From the IMG/VR virus record IMGVR_UViG_3300047560_001569, positions 1 through 64,000 of that record: a stretch of 64,000 bases of DNA. One strand, 5' to 3'. This DNA is from a virus. The stretch's first letter is position 1, and the number at the start of each line of letters is the position of its first letter. Below the pieces are notes generated by a model. It worked only from the letters and a program-made list of their open reading frames with translations. It ran no database searches and had not been told where the DNA came from. This document shows positions 39,316 to 47,620 of this stretch, piece after piece. Made by a program: the position numbers and the translations under genes.

Positions 39316-40173
39316 CTATTCCTCGAGGCCCATACTCCGTCTCATAGCCGTCGCAGAGATATTGGTAATCGATTCGTCGAAGAACTCTTGCTCGAAAGCA
39401 TAACCGACATCCCGACCATAAGTAATATTAGTAATATTAGGAACAACTTGTATTTCATACTTGCCTTGATATATAGGATCGAGGTCCCGTTTGATGAAAT
39501 TCTTTACTTGCTCAATCGCAAATGGATTAGTACCTTGCCACCCCTGACAATCTCGTATCTGTATAACAACTTGGCCAGTCTTTTGAATTGCACGCTCAAA
39601 TAATGCTCTGTGGCCAGCATGCCATGGTTGCCATCGACCGAGCATTTGTACAGTTTCTTTCTTCCAATCGAATACAGGTCGTCTGATATTACCTAGGATG
39701 TGGTGAGCAATAAAATCTCCCCATGTCTCTGCATTCTGCTCTGTTATTCTAAAGTCATACACTTCAGGTGGTATGAATGCTTTGTTAGTGTCTTCAAATC
39801 GTCCCTTTTCGATCGTATCGACCCAGATAGTCCAATCTGCTTTAAAATTGTTACGCATCTCAACTAGAGGTGCAACAAAATCACAAATTACATAATCCAT
39901 ATCTGTCATGGAATCTGCTAACTCGCGCATACGGATACTTTGACGAATGCGTCCCTCGTGACTGAAATCCCAATCATTATACTGTTTACGAATATCATCT
40001 GCATTCAACCATCCAACCTTGACTACAGCATCATGCAAAGGTCGTAAAGATGTATCTGATATATTTCTATAAGCAGACTGTAAATGCCCCAATACATACT
40101 GCGCTAAGTACGTCTTACCTGACCCAGGTAACCCCATAATTAAAATTCGTTGTGGTCTATTTAATTTTGACAT
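39316..40173 (-). CDS. Bifunctional P-loop kinase and nucleotidyltransferase
   Basis: Start at ATG 40173 after AGGAG (285 residues). N-terminal half: P-loop GLPGSGKT at 14-21 and GWLNADDIRKQYNDWDFS, as in adenylylsulfate (APS) kinases. C-terminal half: GRWQPWHAGHRALFERA (HxGH) and ISATAMRRSMG (ISxTxxR), a cytidylyltransferase-type domain. The fusion looks like a miniature bifunctional salvage enzyme; substrates are unknown. T4-like cyanophages carry similar fusions. Confidence 0.8.
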   Translation of the reverse strand: MSKLNRPQRILIMGLPGSGKTYLAQYVLGHLQSAYRNISDTSLRPLHDAVVKVGWLNADDIRKQYNDWDFSHEGRIRQSIRMRELADSMTDMDYVICDFVAPLVEMRNNFKADWTIWVDTIEKGRFEDTNKAFIPPEVYDFRITEQNAETWGDFIAHHILGNIRRPVFDWKKETVQMLGRWQPWHAGHRALFERAIQKTGQVVIQIRDCQGWQGTNPFAIEQVKNFIKRDLDPIYQGKYEIQVVPNITNITYGRDVGYAFEQEFFDESITNISATAMRRSMGLEE

Positions 40174-40414
40174 CTTTATACTCCTGTGGATTGTCCAGCA
40201 ATATTTCACTCTCAGTCTCAATCCAAACCCTAGCACCACAACTGAGAGGCTTATCTGGTGAATACACAACCTTACTTGGTCCAGTGATCGTTACACCATC
40301 TGCATATACATTGGACTTACCTGTCTTTACTGTAAAGACTGGTACACGGTCTGCAGACTCTACCTTACGATTGTGTCTAATATAGGCTTGGTTAACATGA
40401 ATCTTCGTTTTCAT
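40157..40414 (-). CDS. Conserved small beta-rich phage protein
   Basis: The 85-residue protein has MKTKIHVNQAYIRHN, PVFTVKTGKSNVYADGV and PSKVVYSPDKPLSCGARVWI, a highly conserved short protein found in very many phages, without known function. It overlaps the kinase gene by 17 bases and gene 44 by four. Confidence 0.85.
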   Translation of the reverse strand: MKTKIHVNQAYIRHNRKVESADRVPVFTVKTGKSNVYADGVTITGPSKVVYSPDKPLSCGARVWIETESEILLDNPQEYKDVKIK

Positions 40415-41349
40415 TTAAACTCACACTCTACCATAATCTCAGTCAAACAAGCAACAATATTGATCTCGCTATCGACAACAAACGCTTGCTTATATTGATA
40501 CTGAGCTAATATCAATACTAGTTGCGGAACACTTGATGTAGTAAAATAATCATAGGACGTATCATAAAACTGCCTATACAATACATTCGGTTCCATATCG
40601 ATATTATCAACGACCCACTTACGCACACTAGTGAAGTCCTTTACCTTCATATGCTCTATCAATTGTTTGATTGATTGTTCTTGTACGTTAGCGAGTATAC
40701 CAACATCGATTGAGCCTGTAGCGCTATACCTTTGTAATTCGTTTAGAGTGCGTCTAAAATCAGGGAAATGCTTCTCAACAATGCCAGCAACAGCCTTAGG
40801 CTCAAACGCTACTTGTTCGCTCAGTAGTATGTCGGATACACGCTTGAAGAACTTCGCTGCTAGCTTAGGCTTTTCAGTATTTGCTATCTTGAAGTTTATT
40901 ACACTACAACGACTATGTAACTCTTTAATGATTCGATTCGGATAGTTGCAAGTAAGAATGAAGCCACAATTCTTCGAGAACTCTTCCATAAAGTTACGGA
41001 GAGCTGGTTGTGTTGAATTTGCATTCAGATAATCTGCTTCATCTAAAATAACATACTTACGTCCGCCAGCCAACGACATGCTCGAAGCAAACTGTTGAAT
41101 ATCGTTACGAAGTGTATCAATATTACCATTTAGACTACCGTTAATGATAATATAATCACATCCCAATTCCTCTAACATTGCTCGAGCAACAGTAGTCTTA
41201 CCTGTACCAGCTCGACCAGTTAATAATAGATTGGGAATCGCTTTATCGTTTACGAACTGTTGGAATGTAGATTTTAACTCCGACGGAAGAACCGTATCCG
41301 CAACTACTCTAGGTCTGTACTTCTCACACCACAGAAAGTCTTCTCTCAT
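40411..41349 (-). CDS. 44: Clamp-loader large subunit (gp44)
   Basis: The 312-residue AAA+ ATPase has Walker A GRAGTGKT at 45-52, Walker B VILDEAD and the Arg-finger motif LHSRC. It drives clamp loading with gp62. Confidence 0.95.
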   Translation of the reverse strand: MREDFLWCEKYRPRVVADTVLPSELKSTFQQFVNDKAIPNLLLTGRAGTGKTTVARAMLEELGCDYIIINGSLNGNIDTLRNDIQQFASSMSLAGGRKYVILDEADYLNANSTQPALRNFMEEFSKNCGFILTCNYPNRIIKELHSRCSVINFKIANTEKPKLAAKFFKRVSDILLSEQVAFEPKAVAGIVEKHFPDFRRTLNELQRYSATGSIDVGILANVQEQSIKQLIEHMKVKDFTSVRKWVVDNIDMEPNVLYRQFYDTSYDYFTTSSVPQLVLILAQYQYKQAFVVDSEINIVACLTEIMVECEFK

Positions 41350-41355
41350 AATATA

Positions 41356-41502
41356 TTATTTCACTTTATCTTTTAGGCTTTGTATTTGTCTGCGTAACTG
41401 ATCTACTACTTCATCATTACCTGGTCGGCTTTGGAGAAGTATGACGGCTTCTTCTAATTCAGCAATTAGATCTTCAACGTCAATAGGCAGCTGCTCACCC
41501 AT
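41356..41502 (-). CDS. Small coiled-coil protein between 45 and 44
   Basis: A 48-residue ORF with MGEQLPIDVEDLIAELEEAV and RPGNDEVVDQLRRQI, a charged coiled coil, ending six bases before gene 44. Its ATG comes one base after the previous stop. Consistent spacing and composition support a real gene. Confidence 0.65.
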   Translation of the reverse strand: MGEQLPIDVEDLIAELEEAVILLQSRPGNDEVVDQLRRQIQSLKDKVK

Positions 41503-41503
41503 A

Positions 41504-41686
41504 TTAATCTTCTTTATAGTCTTTAAAGTTCTTATCCATCTTCGAGCGACTAGCTTGCTCAGATGCTAACTGTGCTTGGATTGAGGATCGTTTAAACTCA
41601 CCACGATCATGTTGATTGGCAAACTTCAACAAAGCCATATACCGCTTTGTTTGTTTCGATATTCTAAACGAGCTGGTCGGTTTCAT
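41504..41686 (-). CDS. Conserved small basic protein
   Basis: A 60-residue basic protein (MKPTSSFRISKQTKRYMALL...) overlapping the gp45 stop by ATGA. Similar short basic proteins lie downstream of gene 45 in aquatic T4-like phages (recollection). Function unknown. Confidence 0.75.
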   Translation of the reverse strand: MKPTSSFRISKQTKRYMALLKFANQHDRGEFKRSSIQAQLASEQASRSKMDKNFKDYKED

Positions 41687-42342
41687 TTATTTCCTTGTGT
41701 AGAGTTGGCTTCAGTAGCAATCCAGTATTCAATATCGTCGCACTTGAAATGTGCTACACCCTTGAATGCTATTGTAACATCATAATCAGCTTGAATCAAC
41801 TTCATGTTCTCGGCTCTAAAGATCATCCTAAATGTGTGTGGTGTAGTCCCCACATTAAGAGCAAAGCTGTCTCCAGTAGTGTTACGCGAATCAATAGCTT
41901 GTACAGTGATGTTAGTACCATTCCCAGCAACAGCTAGTTCAGGCATACTCAACACTCCCATTGCTTTCAATACTTTATTCAAAGAATCGCTTGTTAATTT
42001 AAATTGTATGTCAGGCGATACTGTTGGATTCTTATCCATCGGTAACGCAATCATTTGTGGATCAGCAAATGTATAATTCACCTTTTGATGGCCATCGCTA
42101 ATCTCAGCATATTTCTCAAGGCAATTTATCGATGGAGAATCGAATAGACTCATTACCCCAAGAAAGCGGCTCAAATCATATATTGCAAAACTACTTGGTA
42201 TTGTCTCAGATATAGTCGCTTGAGCTAGGACCGTACTCTGAGGACTCATTGTCCTCAAAGAAGTTCCAGGCTTAAACATAATCGAGGGATTAATACTAGC
42301 AAAATTCTTCAATATCGTAATTGTACGATTTTCAAATTTCAT
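41683..42342 (-). CDS. 45: Sliding clamp (gp45)
   Basis: The 219-residue protein has the gp45 pattern: MKFENRTITILKNFASINPS, SMSLFDSP-type centre (GVMSLFDSPSI) and the two-domain repeat typical of T4 clamps. It tethers polymerase gp43 and, in T4, activates late transcription with gp55. Confidence 0.92.
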   Translation of the reverse strand: MKFENRTITILKNFASINPSIMFKPGTSLRTMSPQSTVLAQATISETIPSSFAIYDLSRFLGVMSLFDSPSINCLEKYAEISDGHQKVNYTFADPQMIALPMDKNPTVSPDIQFKLTSDSLNKVLKAMGVLSMPELAVAGNGTNITVQAIDSRNTTGDSFALNVGTTPHTFRMIFRAENMKLIQADYDVTIAFKGVAHFKCDDIEYWIATEANSTQGNK

Positions 42343-42350
42343 ATACTATC

Positions 42351-43307
42351 TCACTTTTTCTTTTTACCGCCAATTTTACTTGCATCTGCTGTAGCTGATG
42401 CACCGATTGAAGCAAGGTCAGCTAAGCTACCAGCAAACACATAACTTCCAACGTGCTGTAATTGCATCCAAGGACAGAACCACACACGACCGCCCATTCG
42501 TTGAACATTATAACAGAACATATAATCTTCTGACAAATAACGCTTAGATGCAGTCTTTTCCCCACTAATCATTTTCTTAGCAATCTCTTGCAGCTCTGCG
42601 CCCTTACCAGCAGCAACATCAGCTAACAATTGATGGAGGTTCTCATACCCATAACCACGATCGATTACACAATCGAAGTATGCCATAATTTCCCGTGTAC
42701 CATCAAAATGCTCAGTACGAATGTGATCGGGCTTATAGTGAAGATGTGGAAATGCTTTCTCATAATCTTCGAATGTTTTACGACGGACCATCATAAACCC
42801 AGTACCAATCTCCATCACCTCAACTGGCTCACCGAGAGGGATCTGGCTGACATTTCCTTTAGGATTAAACACATAGTCACCAACAAATCGGTCCAATACA
42901 TTTGGATCTTCATCAGCTACGCCTTTGTCGACTGCCATTTTAATCTTCTCCCAAGAAATGCACTTCTTAGGATACGGACCACCCATCACATCATATGGAC
43001 TATCGTCAGTCATAAGCGACAACAAGGCCAATACATCATTGGGATTGAAGCCAATGTCCGAGTCAATGAACATTAGATGGGTTGCACCACTTCGCATGAA
43101 CTCATCGACACAATAATTACGAGCTCGAGTAATCAATGACTCGTTGAACAAGAAGTACAACTGTAATGGAATATTATATCTTGCACACAAAGCCGACAGA
43201 TCGGATACGGATCGTGTAAACATTCCTGCACACTGCCCACCATACATTGGTGCAGCTAAGAATAGTTTCTTCTTTTGTAGGTCGGCAATCTCCGCTTTAA
43301 TTTCCAT
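42351..43307 (-). CDS. Glycosyltransferase, GT-A fold
   Basis: The 318-residue protein has a GT-A core with MFIDSDIG (DxD, Asp82/Asp84), RARNYCVDEFMRSGATHL ahead of it and the long acceptor part YLSEDYMFCYNVQRMGGRVW. Related proteins occur in T4-like cyanophages. Targets could be DNA, phage protein or host surface; nothing in the sequence decides. It lies between sliding clamp and nucleotide genes. Confidence 0.75.
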   Translation of the reverse strand: MEIKAEIADLQKKKLFLAAPMYGGQCAGMFTRSVSDLSALCARYNIPLQLYFLFNESLITRARNYCVDEFMRSGATHLMFIDSDIGFNPNDVLALLSLMTDDSPYDVMGGPYPKKCISWEKIKMAVDKGVADEDPNVLDRFVGDYVFNPKGNVSQIPLGEPVEVMEIGTGFMMVRRKTFEDYEKAFPHLHYKPDHIRTEHFDGTREIMAYFDCVIDRGYGYENLHQLLADVAAGKGAELQEIAKKMISGEKTASKRYLSEDYMFCYNVQRMGGRVWFCPWMQLQHVGSYVFAGSLADLASIGASATADASKIGGKKKK

Positions 43308-43810
43308 TATTTGACTCCATATTTTTTATCATGCTCTTTATTCACACCATAATCACCATCATATTTTTTCAACGACTCTGCATTGAAGCTCAGATACTGA
43401 CCGATGCGCGTTCCTTTTTTAATTCTTGCAGGTCCTATAGTAACATGCAACACTCCAGCCATAACACCATGATACCCAGTGTCATACAAACCGCTCGTAA
43501 GGAATAAACCATTACGGTTTAGCGTAGATCGAGTGATTACCCATCCAGCCTCACCTTCGCCAACATTAATAATGTTTTCCATTATTACTTCATAGTGGCC
43601 TGGCATCAAAACAAAATAGTCTTGCCAGTCTGGCTCAAGTTCAAGTGCAGTTCCTCTATGCTTTTTCGATTCCTCTGATATCTCGAACGTGTTAGTGTGG
43701 TCAATCGCAAAGACTTTATCGAGTCTTAGATCAACTGCGTTTGGTTGGATATCGTCTGGTTGTACATTCGTAAGTGTAGACTTAGAATGTGGACCCATAA
43801 TATGTTTCAT
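43307..43810 (-). CDS. dCTP deaminase/dUTPase family enzyme
   Basis: Start at ATG 43810, overlapping the kinase stop by ATGA (167 residues). Family blocks: QPNAVDLRLDKVF, RSTLNRNGLFLTSGLYDTGY and the closing KKGTRIGQYLSF. Enzymes of this class make dUMP from dCTP or dUTP. Supports thymidylate supply with ThyX. Confidence 0.85.
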   Translation of the reverse strand: MKHIMGPHSKSTLTNVQPDDIQPNAVDLRLDKVFAIDHTNTFEISEESKKHRGTALELEPDWQDYFVLMPGHYEVIMENIINVGEGEAGWVITRSTLNRNGLFLTSGLYDTGYHGVMAGVLHVTIGPARIKKGTRIGQYLSFNAESLKKYDGDYGVNKEHDKKYGVK

Positions 43811-44391
43811 TCCCACTCCTTCATAATGTTCTTCATAACAACTTCAATACGAATTCGCAAATATTCTAAAGAGTTGTCATTCATTATTATACGATCAACT
43901 TGCGAATCATTAAACTCACGTTCCGTGATGTGCCCATCATATGTATATGCCGGCCGCTTGATTTTCACAAACTTAGCACCAATATCCTTTAACATTGTGT
44001 ACTCATTATCAAACCGCAGATCCGTTACAACCCATATCTTATTGGGTTGTTCTTGTATTTTTTGTTTAACATAGGCTGCGAACTGCTTCTCATCATATCG
44101 TCGCATCAGCATACCAATCTCGCGAACTACATGACGCCCCGATATGTTCTTCCATGTCGTTGGAACGTCAGTATCTCTAAATGTAGAGTGTGCGGTGAGA
44201 TTGGATCTCTTGAACCGATCATAATCTTCATTACTTCCTAGATCTAATTGGAAGATATGTTGTATCTCTTTTTTAATCGGATCAGCGAATGCTATTGTTT
44301 CAACATCAGTGTAATTCTCTTTGATTATTTGGCCGATGGTATCTTTACCACTACCCTTCGGCCCAGTAATAGCAATTACTTTAAGTGACAT
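43807..44391 (-). CDS. Deoxynucleoside monophosphate kinase (gp1-like)
   Basis: The 194-residue kinase has the P-loop GPKGSGKDT at 10-18 and the conserved blocks IAFADPIKKEI and WVVTDLRFDNEY of T4 gp1-type dNMP kinases. Phosphorylates dTMP, dGMP or modified dNMPs. Confidence 0.88.
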   Translation of the reverse strand: MSLKVIAITGPKGSGKDTIGQIIKENYTDVETIAFADPIKKEIQHIFQLDLGSNEDYDRFKRSNLTAHSTFRDTDVPTTWKNISGRHVVREIGMLMRRYDEKQFAAYVKQKIQEQPNKIWVVTDLRFDNEYTMLKDIGAKFVKIKRPAYTYDGHITEREFNDSQVDRIIMNDNSLEYLRIRIEVVMKNIMKEWE

Positions 44392-45302
44392 AATCTATTA
44401 ATGTATTCTATGTTCGAACGGACTAACTTAAATGCTGAATCTTTATCATCCAATTGTAATGCACTTGAATGGTTAAAGTCAACCTCTAATTCAAATTTCC
44501 CATCATGTAATCCAGATGGAGAATTATCAAACTCAATCCCGTTCAATCCTGCCCATACAGCTGCTGATGAGTCCCACGAATAGATATAATCAGCAAATCC
44601 AGCATCCTTCAACAATCGAATCTCATTTGGACCATCGGTCATCCCTAAGCAATGAAATCTCTTCCACGCATACGGACCCAGTACACCTTGTTCTTTCAGA
44701 TGAGAGAACATTCTCCAACGAGACAAGAATCGCTGCAACTTGTATGCATCGCTACGACGGGATTGATTACTACCACTATTCTCATGCTTTGTCTCGTTCA
44801 CACTAAACGCAATTGGGCATGTAAGGATAGATACACCAATGAGGTCAATTAAATCGTGCGAGAGAAGAGCCCACTTAAAAGAATCAGTAACACCCTCTAT
44901 ATCTCCAATTTCCGATTGTGGTACATAAAAGGTACCAAAGCCAGCACTCTTAATATCATCCGCCATGCGCAACGCGGCGTCTCGAGTCTTACGCCAATCC
45001 TCTTTCGGATAATCTGACATAACAATTACATCAGCATTACATTTCTTAGCCATACTGATCAACTTGCTCGACTCGTACATTGGTCGACCTTGCTTAAACA
45101 TCTCAAATGCTGAGTTGTCCATAATCTTCAACTTACCGTCAGCCAATCCAGCATAAAACTCTGCATACTTCTCATCTTCTTCAACTAAATGAGCTAAAAG
45201 TAGATGAGCCCCATTATCAGATGTAAACTCTTGTAGGTATGGCGTAGGGGAGATGTGACAAAAATTAATTGGATTCAAACTCGTTCTATCAATATATTTC
45301 AT
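44376..45302 (-). CDS. tRNA-guanine transglycosylase-like enzyme (DpdA candidate)
   Basis: Start at ATG 45302 (AGGAG seven bases upstream), 308 residues. The TGT barrel order is recognisable: IMDNSAFEMF (Asp62, cf. DSGGFQ), KCNADVIVMSDYP (Asp97, cf. GADIIMAFDE), FGTFYVPQSEIGD (cf. VQGG), LIDLIGVSIL, and HCLGMTDGPNEI then YIYSWDSS (Asp244 at the nucleophile position). TGT paralogues in phages (DpdA) exchange guanine for a 7-deazaguanine in DNA. The usual zinc Cys cluster of tRNA TGT is not visible. Clusters with folE, queD and queE within 5 kb. Confidence 0.7.
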   Translation of the reverse strand: MKYIDRTSLNPINFCHISPTPYLQEFTSDNGAHLLLAHLVEEDEKYAEFYAGLADGKLKIMDNSAFEMFKQGRPMYESSKLISMAKKCNADVIVMSDYPKEDWRKTRDAALRMADDIKSAGFGTFYVPQSEIGDIEGVTDSFKWALLSHDLIDLIGVSILTCPIAFSVNETKHENSGSNQSRRSDAYKLQRFLSRWRMFSHLKEQGVLGPYAWKRFHCLGMTDGPNEIRLLKDAGFADYIYSWDSSAAVWAGLNGIEFDNSPSGLHDGKFELEVDFNHSSALQLDDKDSAFKLVRSNIEYINRLCHLK

Positions 45303-45303
45303 A

Positions 45304-45726
45304 TCATACTCCTGTAAAATATAACCTGCATCCATTTTCGCCATCTTCTGACACTTCAATTACATAATCTCTATCTGGCCACATACTGATGCATTTGTTA
45401 TGCAAATCCTTTGCCATCATTTCACAAGATTTGTAATCTAGCTGCAATGTTCCGTCTGCATACCAACGTTCCATAATGCGCTTTGCTTGAATAAATTCAA
45501 CATCCCTATCATCATGGAACACTTCCATCTCCACCCTAAAATGAAAAATGTGACGATGAGGCGTACCTAAGAAACTAACATCGAGCCAATCCCCGGTTGC
45601 TAATTTAGGGTCTGTGGCAGCTGCTGGATATTTGTGTATACCTTCTTTCTGAAAGGTAACCCATATATAAGATTTCATATGAATAATCCTACCAGAGCCT
45701 GTGCCTTTTACAATACTTGAATCCAT
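45304..45726 (-). CDS. Conserved phage protein next to the TGT-like gene
   Basis: Start taken at ATG 45726, right after the previous stop; ATG 45678 (MKSYIWVTFQKEG) with AGGA upstream is an equally good start and matches how I recall homologues beginning. The core LGTPHRHIFHFRVEMEV then FHDDRDVEFIQ and EVSEDGENG is conserved in T4-like phages. The HRHxFHF strand is faintly like the T-fold zinc site of QueD, a weak inference only. Confidence 0.65.
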   Translation of the reverse strand: MDSSIVKGTGSGRIIHMKSYIWVTFQKEGIHKYPAAATDPKLATGDWLDVSFLGTPHRHIFHFRVEMEVFHDDRDVEFIQAKRIMERWYADGTLQLDYKSCEMMAKDLHNKCISMWPDRDYVIEVSEDGENGCRLYFTGV

Positions 45727-45727
45727 T

Positions 45728-46258
45728 TTATATCCATTTCGATAAATCGTAACTACATTTTGCTTGATCGAAGAACACATCCCCAATCCAATCATGCTTT
45801 ACAAATTCAGACTTGTTTGGAATAAAGAATCCCTTCTCTCCATAATCAAAATCTTCAAGTTGAAATGGATTATTGATAGAGTTTACTAAGTCTGAAACAT
45901 TCCACATTCTCACCTTACCAGTTAACATTTGATACTTGTTCGACCAGCCTGGTGATACTGTAATATATTTTTCTGCTTGAGTCAACAATAAAGCAGAGGG
46001 TAGTCCGCTCTTATAGTGCGTCTCAAAGAAGTTGGACAACCTCTTATCTCCTTTAAACGTCTTAGCTGAAAACTTAATCTCGACATGATGTTTACCCAAC
46101 ATCCCATCCCAATTGGTGTTCTTTCCTTCAGTTAAATCTACACTGTATGTTGTTTTTCTTTTGCGCGCAATCAAACTTAATAGAGCTTCTTCTGCTAGTT
46201 TGGACTTTTCAAATCCCCCATTAGCAATATCACCAAGTTCGTAAGTAGTTACAATCAT
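45728..46258 (-). CDS. Putative PD-(D/E)XK-type nuclease
   Basis: Start at ATG 46258 (176 residues). The middle has NWDGMLGKHHVEIKFSAK, where Asp ... Glu-x-Lys fits the PD-(D/E)XK catalytic pattern, after TTYSVDLTEGK with another acidic residue. It stands between an HTH gene's terminator and the TGT-like gene. Nuclease identity is inferred only from this pattern. Confidence 0.5.
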   Translation of the reverse strand: MIVTTYELGDIANGGFEKSKLAEEALLSLIARKRKTTYSVDLTEGKNTNWDGMLGKHHVEIKFSAKTFKGDKRLSNFFETHYKSGLPSALLLTQAEKYITVSPGWSNKYQMLTGKVRMWNVSDLVNSINNPFQLEDFDYGEKGFFIPNKSEFVKHDWIGDVFFDQAKCSYDLSKWI

Positions 46259-46281
46259 AATATAATTTAATTTAAACAAAG

Positions 46282-46304
46282 AAAAGGGGAGCATAGAGCT
46301 CCCC
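46282..46304 (-). terminator. Intrinsic terminator after the HTH gene
   Basis: Stem GGGGAGC/GCTCCCC (46286-46292 with 46298-46304), followed on the minus strand by TTTTCTTTG. Confidence 0.88.
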
Positions 46305-46335
46305 CAACTTTAAATTTTCACAAAGGCATTAATGC

Positions 46336-46590
46336 TTAAGCGAAAACGTCAGCACCAGCTACAGCGGCTGCCAAAGCAACCATACGGCGGCTAGGAGTAC
46401 CCAAACGGTACTTGTGAGTTACGCGGCCTTTTGTATCAGTACGCTTGTTCAAGTAGATGGCATAACCATCACGACGCAATTCGGAGATCACCTTGGTTGG
46501 TGAGCCAACTTGGAACATAGCACTGATTTGCTTTGCTGTAAACTCGTTACCTGATTGCAAAGAAGAGAGGATACGTTTTTTCTGTGTCAT
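46336..46590 (-). CDS. Winged-helix DNA-binding protein
   Basis: An 84-residue protein with a helix-turn-helix and wing: FTAKQISAMFQVGSPTKVIS ELRRDGY, then a beta wing (KRTDTKGRVTHKYRLG) and an Ala-rich tail. Small wHTH proteins of this type are frequent in T4-like phages. It is a one-gene transcription unit with its own strong promoter, which has a palindrome in its spacer, and its own terminator, so autoregulation is likely. Confidence 0.75.
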   Translation of the reverse strand: MTQKKRILSSLQSGNEFTAKQISAMFQVGSPTKVISELRRDGYAIYLNKRTDTKGRVTHKYRLGTPSRRMVALAAAVAGADVFA

Positions 46591-46641
46591 AATAAAATCA
46601 CTTTCTATAAAAAATTAAACACTGGCTAGACCAGAACACTC

Positions 46642-46670
46642 ACTATACATTATATAATGTAATAAGTCAA
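46642..46670 (-). promoter_or_regulatory. Strong sigma70-like promoter with palindromic operator candidate
   Basis: Minus-strand TTGACT (46670-46665), 17-base spacer, TATAGT (46647-46642). The spacer holds a perfect 16-base palindrome (46646-46661, TACATTATATAATGTA) and a second dyad CTGG/CCAG lies at 46622-46634 near the start site. The -35 covers the folE stop codon. Confidence 0.75.
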
Positions 46671-47404
46671 CGACATGATACAAACTGTAGTTTAACATGA
46701 GACATAAACTCAGATTTGACTGAATCGTTGTGGAACAGACCATGTACAACTGTGGTCTGAGTTAGGCTCGAATGAGCCATTACCCCGCGGTTCTCCATGC
46801 AACCATGAGTAGCTTGGATGTATACAGCACAATTCTCTGTATCTGTTGCAGTCATAATTTCCTTAGCAATTTGGTTAGCCAGGTCTTCTTGCAACGTACC
46901 GCGACGAGCACACCACTGAGCAATACGAGCGTACTTAGACAACCCAATTACTTCTCCTGTTGGAATAATACCAATAATGGCAGTACCCTTAACAGGTTGG
47001 TGGTGGTGTGAACACATAGAGATCAATTCGGCGCGTACGACTAGCATACCCTCGAATCGCTCTTTACCTTCATTAGGGAAGGCTGTGACTTTTGGTGGCT
47101 TCTCATATCGGCCAGCCATTAATTCATACACATACATCTTAGCCAAGCGGCGAGCTGTATCATGTGAATTAGGATCATTCTCTGTATCAATAATCAAAGA
47201 TTCCAATACACCTTGAAACTTCTCTGTGACTTCATCAACCAACACGGGAATCTCATCCTCCTTCAGAAACTCTGAAATGTTGTCATTAGCATTGAAGCGC
47301 TTATTAGCCTCCTTCAAGCGGTCACGTACTACTGTAGAAAGATAACGACCTTCGTCAGTTTTCTTATCACTCTTTTTGTTCTCATCAAATGCTTCTGCAA
47401 TCAT
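46667..47404 (-). CDS. folE: GTP cyclohydrolase I
   Basis: The 245-residue enzyme has the zinc ligands Cys131 and His134 (MCSHHHQPV) and Cys202 (THGCMENRGV), plus the long N-terminal helix of FolE. It turns GTP into dihydroneopterin triphosphate, the first step of both folate and 7-deazaguanine synthesis. With queD and queE in the same transcript, the latter use is the likely one. Confidence 0.95.
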   Translation of the reverse strand: MIAEAFDENKKSDKKTDEGRYLSTVVRDRLKEANKRFNANDNISEFLKEDEIPVLVDEVTEKFQGVLESLIIDTENDPNSHDTARRLAKMYVYELMAGRYEKPPKVTAFPNEGKERFEGMLVVRAELISMCSHHHQPVKGTAIIGIIPTGEVIGLSKYARIAQWCARRGTLQEDLANQIAKEIMTATDTENCAVYIQATHGCMENRGVMAHSSLTQTTVVHGLFHNDSVKSEFMSHVKLQFVSCR

Positions 47405-47619
47405 TTCTGCTCCGTCTTCTTAGGTGGTTTCAATGGGAAGTCTGGGAACGTACCCCATGGCTGCCTCAATTCCTCGGGTAATGTTGGAGGTCCTCCTTGA
47501 TCAACCCACATCTTCGATATCACTGTTTTAGCATTACCTTCAACAATAACATAGCGAACCTGATACTCTTCATAATCATAGGTACCATCAGGTACCCAAC
47601 CAAACTGTTTAAATGTCAT
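47401..47619 (-). CDS. Hypothetical protein
   Basis: A 72-residue protein (MTFKQFGWVPDGTYDYEEYQ...) with a beta-rich first half and a Pro-rich second half ending PPKKTEQK. Overlaps folE by ATGA. No family recognised. Confidence 0.65.
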   Translation of the reverse strand: MTFKQFGWVPDGTYDYEEYQVRYVIVEGNAKTVISKMWVDQGGPPTLPEELRQPWGTFPDFPLKPPKKTEQK

Positions 47620-47620
47620 A

